Shown here one piece after another: positions 1 to 7,297 of a DNA stretch of 64,000 nucleotides. A program made the translations under genes and the position numbers. The DNA comes from GCA-2693325 sp036343635 (GTDB taxonomy: Bacteria; Latescibacterota; UBA2968; UBA8231). Below the pieces are notes generated by a model. That model did no database searches. It worked only from the letters and a program-made list of their open reading frames with translations, and had not been told where the DNA came from. Position 1 is the first letter of the stretch. Each line of letters starts with the position of its first letter. The DNA lies in assembly GCA_036343635.1 (NCBI GenBank), contig JAYYVF010000066.1, forward strand, positions 1-64,000, given 5' to 3'.

Positions 1-898
1 GCCACTCATTATAAGAGGAGGCCGAAGGCCCTTCCCCCGGATAAGACGAACCATCCCCTGGATAAGGGTTAGGTCCCATGGAGCTCATGTCATCGACATA
101 GATTTTGTAATCGGCTTCAGTTACCTCACCGTCACCGTCTCTGTCATCACCCAGTTCGTCTAACCATTCGTCAAAGGACATGACATAGGGCCCTTCACCG
201 GGGTATCCACCGTAATGATCGTCGTCCCATGCTGTGCTGTCGGAGTGTGAAGTGCCGTTTCCATGGCACTGATCTGCCTCGTATTCATCTACGACGCCAT
301 CGTTGTTAAAGTCACAAGGATCGCTTGTATGTCCATCCCATGCTGTGCTGTCGGAGTGTGAAGTGCCGTCTCCATGGCACTGATCTGCCTCGTATCCATC
401 TACGACGCCATCGTTGTTAAAGTCACAAGGATCGCTTGTATTTCCATCCCATGCTGTGCTGTCGGAGTGTGAAGTGCCGTTTCCATGGCACTGATCTGCC
501 TCGTATCCATCTACGACGCCATCGTTGTTAAAGTCACAAGGGTCTTCACCGGTTTCGGGATATTTTTCGTCGCCACCACCTGGCTGAGGTTCCTGGTCGC
601 CACCACCTGGCTGAGGTTCCTGGTCGCCACCACCTGGCTGAGGTTCCTGGTCGCCACCACCTGGCGGAGGTCCCTGGTCGCCACCACCTGGCGGAGGTCC
701 CTGATCGCCGCTATCCGGCTGAGGTCCCTGGTCGCCACCACCTGGCGGAGGTCCCTGATTGCCACTATCCGGCGGAGGTCCCTGGTCGCTGCCATCGTGG
801 AATTCATCCTCTTGGGATAATAGTTCGGTAGGTGAAAAAACTGTAAGACCGACGAATAGTATAAGTCTTAACAACCAATCTATTTTTTTATGTAGCAT
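1..898 (-). CDS. Secreted EF-hand repeat protein, C-terminus beyond window
   Basis: The minus-strand frame is open from an ATG at 898-896 to the window edge (about 299 residues), so the C-terminus is missing. It begins with a signal-peptide-like segment (Met, Lys-Lys, then a hydrophobic stretch rich in Leu, Ile, Phe and Val). About eight 9-residue units of the type PGGGDQEPQ follow, forming a Gly/Pro/Gln linker. Next come three near-identical 37-residue repeats, each holding a canonical EF-hand calcium loop (DFNNDGVVDGYE: Asp1, Asn3, Asp5, Gly6, Asp9, Glu12) and two cysteines. A fourth, divergent loop (DRDGDGEVTEAD) lies in a Gly/Pro/Tyr-rich tail. Export and calcium binding follow from the motifs; the biological role is unknown. 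It could be a surface or matrix protein, and a dockerin-like module is a weaker alternative. Confidence 0.8.
   Translation of the reverse strand, partial: MLHKKIDWLLRLILFVGLTVFSPTELLSQEDEFHDGSDQGPPPDSGNQGPPPGGGDQGPQPDSGDQGPPPGGGDQGPPPGGGDQEPQPGGGDQEPQPGGGDQEPQPGGGDEKYPETGEDPCDFNNDGVVDGYEADQCHGNGTSHSDSTAWDGNTSDPCDFNNDGVVDGYEADQCHGDGTSHSDSTAWDGHTSDPCDFNNDGVVDEYEADQCHGNGTSHSDSTAWDDDHYGGYPGEGPYVMSFDEWLDELGDDRDGDGEVTEADYKIYVDDMSSMGPNPYPGDGSSYPGEGPSASSYNEW
226..558 (-). repeat. Three tandem 111-bp coding repeats (EF-hand units)
   Basis: Three head-to-tail copies with an exact 111-bp period (about 226-336, 337-447, 448-558) differ at only a few bases. Each encodes 37 residues with one EF-hand loop, so copy number can change without altering the frame. 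The near identity suggests recent expansion or homogenisation. Confidence 0.9.
573..788 (-). repeat. Eight 27-bp coding repeats (Gly/Pro/Gln linker)
   Basis: About eight tandem 27-bp units each encode nine residues of the form PGGGDQ(G/E)P(P/Q). The three nearest the EF-hand block are identical; those nearer the signal peptide have diverged (for example PDSGNQGPP). This is a minisatellite-like spacer between the signal peptide and the calcium-binding repeats. Confidence 0.9.
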
Positions 899-1093
899 TG
901 CTTTGTCGTTCCGTTTTTCAAAGGATGAAATCGTTTGTGGCTCTCTCTGATATTAAACTTTTTGTAGATTCAAATCAAATTCTGGCTTCTGGATTTTTTT
1001 CACAAAAAAACTTCCTGTATTCTCAAATTAATTGGACTTTTTGTATATCCCTGTATTTGTATAAATGAATATCGGTTGTTATGGTTACTTCGC

Positions 1094-1109
1094 TGTGACA
1101 GAAGTCACG
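1094..1109. promoter_or_regulatory. CRP/FNR-type palindrome in a 314-bp gap
   Basis: TGTGA-N6-TCACG matches the CRP-family consensus TGTGA-N6-TCACA at nine of ten arm positions. It lies about 100 bp upstream of the enolase-superfamily start in the otherwise featureless AT-rich gap 899-1212. That it regulates that gene is inferred; no CRP-family gene is present in the window. Confidence 0.4.
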
Positions 1110-1212
1110 TTTTATCGCTTTATTTGCCAGGGAGATAATTTACTGGGGGATGCTGGCACCTAATACACGCGAATAAAAAATTAAGCCTGATCGTCTCAAA
1201 GGATAGAGGATA

Positions 1213-2457
1213 ATGAATGACTTAAAGGATTTGAGGGACCATATAGGCCACGAAAGCATCGCCATATCTTCTGTCAAGATAACGCCGGTTTCGTTTAAAC
1301 CTTCTGATGAATCCTATATCCACGAGTGTGGGCCGGTAGTTCTGACTAAAAGTGACGAAGCAATTGTCGAAATAGAAACAGAGGAGGGGATAAAAGGGAT
1401 CGGACCGGCCAGTATTTCTGAGATAGAAAAGAATTTAGATCAATTTATAGGAAGAAATCCATTTGAACTTGTTTTTGAAGGATTACCACCCAGTATCGAT
1501 GTGGCATGCTGGGACTTAATTGGCAGAGCTCGAGAGTTGCCCGTGTGTGCATTGCTTTGTCTGGGTGGCACCCCGAATTTTTACCCTCATGTTTATGCTT
1601 CCGGTGGTGTAATGTGGACCTATTACGACCGAGGTGATGGTAGCTCGTTTGGTGTGGATGCCTTAATTGAAGAAGCCCTAACTTATAAGGCTCAAGGATT
1701 TGATACTTTCAAGTGGCGCCCTGGAACGGACTGGGAAGAGGCGGGAGTCAACGCAAAGAAGCTTGGAGACATTTGCAGACAGTTGGACCGAACAGTGGGA
1801 CCTGGCTTAAAATATGGATTAGAAAAGAAAGGATATGATTCCTGGACTTTTGAGGAATGTTTGGAAATTGCACCCGTTATTGGTGACTTGGGATTTCATT
1901 TCTTTGAACAGCCCATGGGTGACGAAGGTCCGCAGCAGTTTGAAGATTATCGAAAGTTAAAGAGGGAAATGCCGGGTGTAATGTTGTGGGGTGGTGAGAG
2001 TTTTGGCAGTTATGAACAAGCTGAACCCTGGATGAGAGAGGGGATTTATGACGCTGTTCAGTCAGACTGTGCTCGCATAGGGATAACTGAAAATTGGCGT
2101 ATTGCGCAGTTGGCATCTGAAACAAAGACCAAGATGGTTCCACATAACTGGTATAGTAGTTTGGGCACAATGTGTAATACGCATTTTCTTGCTGCAGCAC
2201 CTACAGGTTATATGTGTGAATTTTTCATGTATCCCTCTGATTTTCGGTATGGTTTATTCAAAGAGCCTTATAGGCCAGTAAATAGCAAAATAAACCTTTC
2301 TAATAATCCAGGATTTGGCATGGAATTGATTGAAGATTACGCCAAAATTTTTCCACATATTCCAGGGGACAATACCATGGCAAATCCACGTTTCCCACAT
2401 GCGTGGGACCGTGCTCGAAATCGTGAATTGAAGGTGGTGCGACGCAATAAGAGATGA
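1213..2457 (+). CDS. Enolase-superfamily (mandelate racemase/muconate lactonising type) protein, probable sugar-acid dehydratase
   Basis: A 414-residue member of the enolase superfamily, whose members abstract the proton alpha to a carboxylate using Mg2+. N-terminal capping domain about residues 18-120, then the TIM barrel. Visible catalytic features are Lys167 (KWRPG, aligned with the KxK base, second Lys replaced by Arg), metal-ligand candidates Glu204, Glu232 (FEQP) and Glu262 (GGES), and Asp285 with His311 as the MR-type dyad. Glu204 sits in GLEKKG where the usual motif is DAN, so the first ligand is atypical. Start supported by GATAGAGGA a few bases before the ATG. It stands alone, with a CRP-like site upstream. 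Sugar-acid dehydration is the likeliest activity by family; the substrate cannot be read from sequence. Confidence 0.8.
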   Translation: MNDLKDLRDHIGHESIAISSVKITPVSFKPSDESYIHECGPVVLTKSDEAIVEIETEEGIKGIGPASISEIEKNLDQFIGRNPFELVFEGLPPSIDVACWDLIGRARELPVCALLCLGGTPNFYPHVYASGGVMWTYYDRGDGSSFGVDALIEEALTYKAQGFDTFKWRPGTDWEEAGVNAKKLGDICRQLDRTVGPGLKYGLEKKGYDSWTFEECLEIAPVIGDLGFHFFEQPMGDEGPQQFEDYRKLKREMPGVMLWGGESFGSYEQAEPWMREGIYDAVQSDCARIGITENWRIAQLASETKTKMVPHNWYSSLGTMCNTHFLAAAPTGYMCEFFMYPSDFRYGLFKEPYRPVNSKINLSNNPGFGMELIEDYAKIFPHIPGDNTMANPRFPHAWDRARNRELKVVRRNKR

Positions 2458-2471
2458 ATTGCACCACCTTC
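2430..2471. terminator. Long inverted repeat at convergent gene ends
   Basis: A perfect 11-bp inverted repeat (GAAGGTGGTGC / GCACCACCTTC) with a 20-base loop spans the stop codon of the enolase-superfamily gene and lies just beyond the 3' end of the convergent glutamate dehydrogenase gene. No T-run follows on either strand, so it may be an mRNA 3'-end stabiliser or a weak terminator. Confidence 0.45.
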
Positions 2472-2510
2472 TGAATTCCTCAAATTAATCGATGTCGTTT
2501 CCCGGGTCTT

Positions 2511-3752
2511 TTATAAGTCACCCCGAATACGTTCAGCTTCAGCTACGCGCTGTATAGCTATGCTGAAAGCAGCTGTACGCATCGTAGTGTTTTTATCTTT
2601 CATAACGTCTCGAACAGCGTCGTAGGCTCGGGTCATATATTTGAGGAGTTCATTATTTACTCGCTCTTCATCCCAGGTGAAAACTTGTACATTCTGTACC
2701 CATTCGAAATAAGAGACTGTTACGCCTCCGGCATTTGCGAGGATGTCGGGCACAATTAGTACGTTGCGCTCATTTAATATTTCGTCGGCTGTTGTCGTTA
2801 CGGGCGAGTTTGCCGCCTCAATAATCATCTTTGCTTGGACTTTTCCTGCATTTTCCTTGGTGACAACACCACCTAAAGCGGCTGGTATAAGTATATCACA
2901 ATCCAGAAGCAAAAGACTTTCGGGGTCTATCTGTTCGCCTTTGAAACCAGCAATACTTCTTTCTTTTCTCGAGTGCTCAAACAAGGCTGGAATATCGAAA
3001 CCGTCCCCATTAAAGAGGGCACCTGTATGATCGCCTACAGCTACAATTTTTGCACCGGCTTCATGAAGAAAGAGAGCAGTGTAAGACCCTACATTTCCAA
3101 ATCCCTGTATTGCAATTTTAGCTCCCTCGATATCAATCTTTCGGTCTGCTGCTGCAGCCTGTGTAATGATGGAAACTCCACGGCCTGTGGCGGCTTCCCG
3201 TCCGGGTGACCCACCTAACTCCAAAGGTTTTCCAGTAACTACGCCCGGAGTATATCCGTGTTGGTAACTATACTCATCCATTATCCAAGCCATTACCTGG
3301 GCATTGGTATTAACGTCGGGTGCCGGAATATCAAGTTGAATGCCGAACGCAAAACTTATACGCGATGTAAAGACACGAGTTAACCGCTCTAATTCTTCAT
3401 TAGTTAGTTCATGAGGTTGGCAGGTGATCCCTCCTTTAGCTCCTCCAAAAGGGACCCCAACCAGAGCTGTTTTCCAAGTCATAAGAGAAGCTAAGGACCG
3501 CACTTCGTCGAAATCGACTTCTGGATGGAAGCGTAGTCCTCCCTTCATTGGCCCACGGGCAGCATTATGCTGGACTCGATAGCCTAAAAACACATCAAGG
3601 TGCCCGTCTTCCCTGCGGATTGGAACTTCTACTTGAATTTCTCTAAATGGTGTTTTTAGAAGTAGCCGTGTGTCTTCGTCCAGGCTTATAAGGTCGGCGG
3701 CCTTGTCGAAAAGCCTATTCGTGTTCTCATATTCATTGATCTTTTTGCTCAT
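2511..3752 (-). CDS. gdhA: Glutamate dehydrogenase (Glu/Leu/Phe/Val family)
   Basis: Catalyses reversible oxidative deamination of glutamate to 2-oxoglutarate and ammonia with NAD(P). At 413 residues it matches the short hexameric class. Visible motifs are the glutamate-binding GPMKGGLRFHP (Lys70), Lys94 in the MTWKTALVGVP segment, the catalytic Lys106 in PFGGAKGG, Asp146 in PAPDVNT, and the dinucleotide fold GFGNVG at 217-222. The residue following that fold is not diagnostic enough to assign NAD versus NADP. Transcribed alone, divergent from the Zn-dehydrogenase and convergent with the enolase-superfamily gene. A Leu or Phe dehydrogenase is less likely given the length and the intact glutamate motifs. 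Confidence 0.93.
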   Translation of the reverse strand: MSKKINEYENTNRLFDKAADLISLDEDTRLLLKTPFREIQVEVPIRREDGHLDVFLGYRVQHNAARGPMKGGLRFHPEVDFDEVRSLASLMTWKTALVGVPFGGAKGGITCQPHELTNEELERLTRVFTSRISFAFGIQLDIPAPDVNTNAQVMAWIMDEYSYQHGYTPGVVTGKPLELGGSPGREAATGRGVSIITQAAAADRKIDIEGAKIAIQGFGNVGSYTALFLHEAGAKIVAVGDHTGALFNGDGFDIPALFEHSRKERSIAGFKGEQIDPESLLLLDCDILIPAALGGVVTKENAGKVQAKMIIEAANSPVTTTADEILNERNVLIVPDILANAGGVTVSYFEWVQNVQVFTWDEERVNNELLKYMTRAYDAVRDVMKDKNTTMRTAAFSIAIQRVAEAERIRGDL

Positions 3753-3983
3753 AATTTTTTTAAATACCTCCGAATTTTTTATTTTAGATCAAAATATTTT
3801 TTTAGAACTTTGAAATTCATAGCTCTATACATTACGGTATTTTCCCGCCAAGGGTCAACAAAATTGTGATTGAATTTTTTGATGATTATGTATAGGCTAA
3901 TTTAGGTTTGTATTATTTTTGATCGATTTAGGTGATCATCTACGGAGCGGGAAGTTTTTTCCAAGAAAGTGCGAGGAGAAAAA

Positions 3984-5024
3984 ATGAAGGGGATTGTGAA
4001 GTCAGCACGAGGAAGTGGGCACGTAAGTTTTAAGGAATTTGAGGAACAGCCGCTGGCGTCCAATCAAGTTCGAATTGAGGTGTTAGCCTCTGGGATTTGC
4101 GGGTCAGATATACATGTATATCATGACACCATTAATTATAACATCCGAACTCCCGTTGTTATGGGCCATGAATTCAGTGGTGTAGTAGTTGAAAAAGGAC
4201 AGGATGCTGATGAAAGTATCTCAGTAGGAGACCGTGTGACGGGGGAGCCCAGTATCCATATTTGTGGGAAGTGTAACTATTGTGTGTCAGAACATTACAA
4301 TCTTTGTTCGGAACGAAAGGTAATGGGCTATTGGCATGATGGCTGTTTTGCACCCTTTTGCAATGCTACTTTTGTTCATAAATTGCCTGATAAAGTGAGC
4401 TTTGAATCCGGCGCCCTTACTGAACTTCTTGCATGTTGTGTGCATTCTGTTACCGAACAGGCAGGAGTCGACGCAGGTGATTTTGTCGCGATTGTAGGAC
4501 CAGGCCCTGTTGGGCTGTTTTCTGCAATAGTTGCACTTGCTGAAGGTGCAACTGTAGCCTTGTTAGGTACCGGGAGGGATGACGAACGGCTGAATTTGGC
4601 TACTGACCTTGGTGTTCATCACGTTGTGGATGTCGAAAAGAGTGATCCAGTGAAGGCGGTAAATGAATTGACAGCGGGTTATGGAGCTGATGTTGTGGTG
4701 GAGTGTGCTGGAGTTGCGCCCGCGATGGATCTGGCGTTAAAATTGGTTCGTAAGCGAGGTCGGGTGTCTCAAATGGGATTACCTGGTAAGTCTATTCAGA
4801 TAGATTTTGAGAAGATCGCCTACAAGGAACTTCAAGTTAGTGGTGGAATTGGTCAACGTCGACCCGCTTGGAAACGCGCGTTGCGTCTAATGGAAAATGG
4901 TTTTGTCCCCAGCGAAAAACTTATTACGCACAAATTTGGTCTTGATCAATGGGAAACGGCATTTTCTATGGCAGAGAAGCAGGAAGGCGTGAAATTAATG
5001 TTTATACCGAAAGATGAAAATTAA
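3984..5024 (+). CDS. Zn-dependent medium-chain dehydrogenase (sorbitol/threonine/butanediol dehydrogenase type)
   Basis: A 346-residue zinc MDR enzyme. Catalytic zinc ligands are Cys39 (GICGSD), His62-Glu63 (GHEFSG) and probably Glu147. Structural zinc is held by Cys94, 97, 100 and 108 (CGKCNYC then C). The NAD(P) fold GPGPVG is at 172-177. The ATG at 3984 is chosen because GCGAGGAG lies just upstream; an in-frame GTG at 3969 would place that site inside the gene. The family oxidises polyols, L-threonine or 2,3-butanediol, and the exact substrate is not readable. With the enolase-superfamily gene nearby it may take part in sugar or polyol catabolism, but the two are separated by gdhA and not co-transcribed. 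Confidence 0.85.
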   Translation: MKGIVKSARGSGHVSFKEFEEQPLASNQVRIEVLASGICGSDIHVYHDTINYNIRTPVVMGHEFSGVVVEKGQDADESISVGDRVTGEPSIHICGKCNYCVSEHYNLCSERKVMGYWHDGCFAPFCNATFVHKLPDKVSFESGALTELLACCVHSVTEQAGVDAGDFVAIVGPGPVGLFSAIVALAEGATVALLGTGRDDERLNLATDLGVHHVVDVEKSDPVKAVNELTAGYGADVVVECAGVAPAMDLALKLVRKRGRVSQMGLPGKSIQIDFEKIAYKELQVSGGIGQRRPAWKRALRLMENGFVPSEKLITHKFGLDQWETAFSMAEKQEGVKLMFIPKDEN

Positions 5025-5030
5025 AATTAT

Positions 5031-5064
5031 AAGAATAGCCCCGGCAGATGCCTGGGCTATTCTT
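5031..5064 (-). terminator. Rho-independent terminator of dnaK
   Basis: A perfect 11-bp stem (AAGAATAGCCC / GGGCTATTCTT) with a 12-base loop lies between the Zn-dehydrogenase stop and the dnaK stop. Read on the minus strand it is followed by a T-rich tract (ATAATTTTAATTTT), as expected for dnaK; on the plus strand no T-run follows. Confidence 0.75.
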
Positions 5065-5085
5065 ATGGGTAGTTACTGATTACGT

Positions 5086-7008
5086 TTAGTTTTTGTCTTC
5101 TTTTTTGTCTTCGTCTACTACTTCATAATCGGCATCAACTGCCCCTTCAGAACTCGTATCAGTATTGTTTGGTTCGCTGCTTTGCTGTGGGGGAGCCTCT
5201 TGAGCTTGAGCATCTTTATAAATTGCTTCAGCTAATTTTTGTCCAGCAGTTTGGAGAGTTTCAATAGCACTCTTGATTTCTTCATCATTGTCGCCCTCCA
5301 GAGCTTTTTTCAACGATTCGATCGCAGTCTCTACGGATTTTTTGTCAGCTTCATCTATCTTGTCTCCGTGTTCCGATAATGATTTCTCGGTCGCGTAGAC
5401 CAACTGATCTCCCTCATTTCTTCGATCTACAGCCTCGCGTCGGTTTTTGTCGGCTTCAGCGTGAGTTTCCGCGTCGCGTTGCATCTGGTCTATTTCGCTC
5501 TGCTCTAGTCCAGAAGATGCTTCGATTCGAATTGATTGCTCCTTATTGGTTCCTTTATCTTTTGCTGAAACATTTAGGATACCGTTCGCGTCAATATCAA
5601 ACGTAACCTCGATCTGTGGAGTTCCACGTGGTGCGGATGGTATTCCGTCTAGGTGGAACCTTCCCAGGCTACGGTTGTCATTAGCAAATTCGCGTTCACC
5701 TTGAAGCACATGAACTTCAACAGAAGGTTGATTGTCCGCAGCTGTCGAAAAGACCTGGCTTTTCTTAGTAGGAATAGTTGTGTTTCGTTCGATAAGCTTG
5801 GTTAAAACTCCACCCATAGTTTCTATCCCTAAAGACAGAGGAGTAACGTCCAGGAGTAAGACGTCCTCCACATCGCCTGCCAGTACGCCTGCTTGTATGG
5901 CTGCTCCCATTGCAACTACCTCGTCAGGGTTTACTCCACGGTGAGGTTCGCGTCCGAAAAGCTCTTGCACAGCCTCTTGAATTTTTGGGATACGCGTGGA
6001 ACCTCCAACTAAAATTACTTGATCTATCTCAGAAGGTGATAATTCGGCGTCGGTCAATGCTTGCTGACACGGTGTTTTTGTCCGATCGACGAGGTTGGAT
6101 GTCAACTGCTCGAATTGTGCTCGGCTTAGCGTTGTCTGTAAGTGCTTGGGGCCTGATTGGTCAGCTGTTATAAAGGGAAGATTTATTTCTGTCTGTGTCG
6201 AAGATGATAGTTCACATTTAGCTTTTTCGGCAGCTTCCTTGAGTCTTTGAAGTGCCATCGGATCGTTTCTTAGATCTACGCTCTCATTGTTTTTGAAATC
6301 TTCGGCCAGCCAGTTGATTATTTGTGTGTCGAAATCATCTCCCCCTAGGTGTGTATCCCCATTGGTTGATTTTACCTCAAAAACACCATCTCCCAGTTCT
6401 AAAATAGAAATGTCGAACGTACCGCCGCCTAAATCATAAACAGCAATTTTCTCATTTTTACCGGATTTATCTAAACCGTAAGCTAGCGCTGCAGCTGTAG
6501 GTTCGTTTACTATGCGCAGTACCTCTAAGCCTGCAATAGTGCCCGCGTCTTTTGTCGCTTGTCGCTGGGAGTCATTAAAATAGGCAGGTACCGTTATGAC
6601 TGCTTTATCTACACTTTCTCCAAGAAAATCTTCTGCGGTTTGTTTCATTTTCTGTAAAATCATCGCAGAAATTTCAGGGGGTGTGTGTTCAGCGTCATCA
6701 ACTTTTATTACTGCTTGATCTTTGTTTCCGGCTTCAACTGTGTAGGGTATATCACCTATCTCGTTTTTTACTTCATCAAAGCGACGGCCCATATATCTTT
6801 TAACAGAAGAAATTGTTTTTGTCGGGTTTGTGACTGCCTGGCGTTTAGCTGTTTGACCGACTAATCGCTCGTCATCTTTTGCGAAAGCCACCATTGATGG
6901 GGTGGTGCGTCCTCCCTCGGCGTTGGTAATTACTTCTGATTCACCGCCATCCATTACAGCGACGCAGGAATTGGTTGTTCCAAGGTCGATCCCGATTACT
7001 TTTCCCAT
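5086..7008 (-). CDS. dnaK: Molecular chaperone DnaK (Hsp70)
   Basis: ATP-dependent cytoplasmic chaperone that normally works with DnaJ and GrpE; neither partner is next to it here. The product is 640 residues, the usual length, when started at the ATG at 7008, which gives the conserved MGKVIGIDLGTTNSC opening. An upstream in-frame TTG at 7083 would add 25 non-conserved residues and is rejected. Visible motifs are the ATPase DLGTTNS, VPAYFNDSQRQATKDAG, NEPTAAALAYGLD and VYDLGGGTFDIS, the linker VLLLDVTPLSLGIET, and the acidic EEVD-like tail ending DYEVVDEDKKEDKN. AAAGGGA precedes the start. No CIRCE element was seen in the upstream gap, so HrcA control is not evident. Confidence 0.97.
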   Translation of the reverse strand: MGKVIGIDLGTTNSCVAVMDGGESEVITNAEGGRTTPSMVAFAKDDERLVGQTAKRQAVTNPTKTISSVKRYMGRRFDEVKNEIGDIPYTVEAGNKDQAVIKVDDAEHTPPEISAMILQKMKQTAEDFLGESVDKAVITVPAYFNDSQRQATKDAGTIAGLEVLRIVNEPTAAALAYGLDKSGKNEKIAVYDLGGGTFDISILELGDGVFEVKSTNGDTHLGGDDFDTQIINWLAEDFKNNESVDLRNDPMALQRLKEAAEKAKCELSSSTQTEINLPFITADQSGPKHLQTTLSRAQFEQLTSNLVDRTKTPCQQALTDAELSPSEIDQVILVGGSTRIPKIQEAVQELFGREPHRGVNPDEVVAMGAAIQAGVLAGDVEDVLLLDVTPLSLGIETMGGVLTKLIERNTTIPTKKSQVFSTAADNQPSVEVHVLQGEREFANDNRSLGRFHLDGIPSAPRGTPQIEVTFDIDANGILNVSAKDKGTNKEQSIRIEASSGLEQSEIDQMQRDAETHAEADKNRREAVDRRNEGDQLVYATEKSLSEHGDKIDEADKKSVETAIESLKKALEGDNDEEIKSAIETLQTAGQKLAEAIYKDAQAQEAPPQQSSEPNNTDTSSEGAVDADYEVVDEDKKEDKN

Positions 7009-7297
7009 TGTGAAGCTTTTCCCTTTCGGTTGGTTACCTAAATTCTGGAATGATCTGGTTAAGTTTTTAATAAGGTCTCGCAAAGATTGTACCTAAACTA
7101 CAAGATAAAAAAAATAAGTTATAACTGGTTGTTAATAATATATTTGATTATCCTGATTATTGGATAATATACGATAGTAGTCTGCCAACAATTCTTAATA
7201 ATATGACATAATGACATGTTTTTTTTATAATGGCACGTGGCATAGGTTGACATTATTGCTATCAAGATACAGTTTTTGATTCTACGAGGGGATTAAA

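Noticed and set aside
485..820. Plus- and minus-strand open frames with VATTWLRFL- and RDLRQVVA-type repeats
   Set aside because: They are frame shadows of the 27-bp repeat in the secreted EF-hand gene, which uses a different minus-strand frame that is open to the window edge.
7009..7083. 25-residue N-terminal extension of DnaK from a TTG
   Set aside because: DnaK proteins begin at MGKVIGIDLGTTN; the extension is not conserved and the ATG has its own ribosome site.
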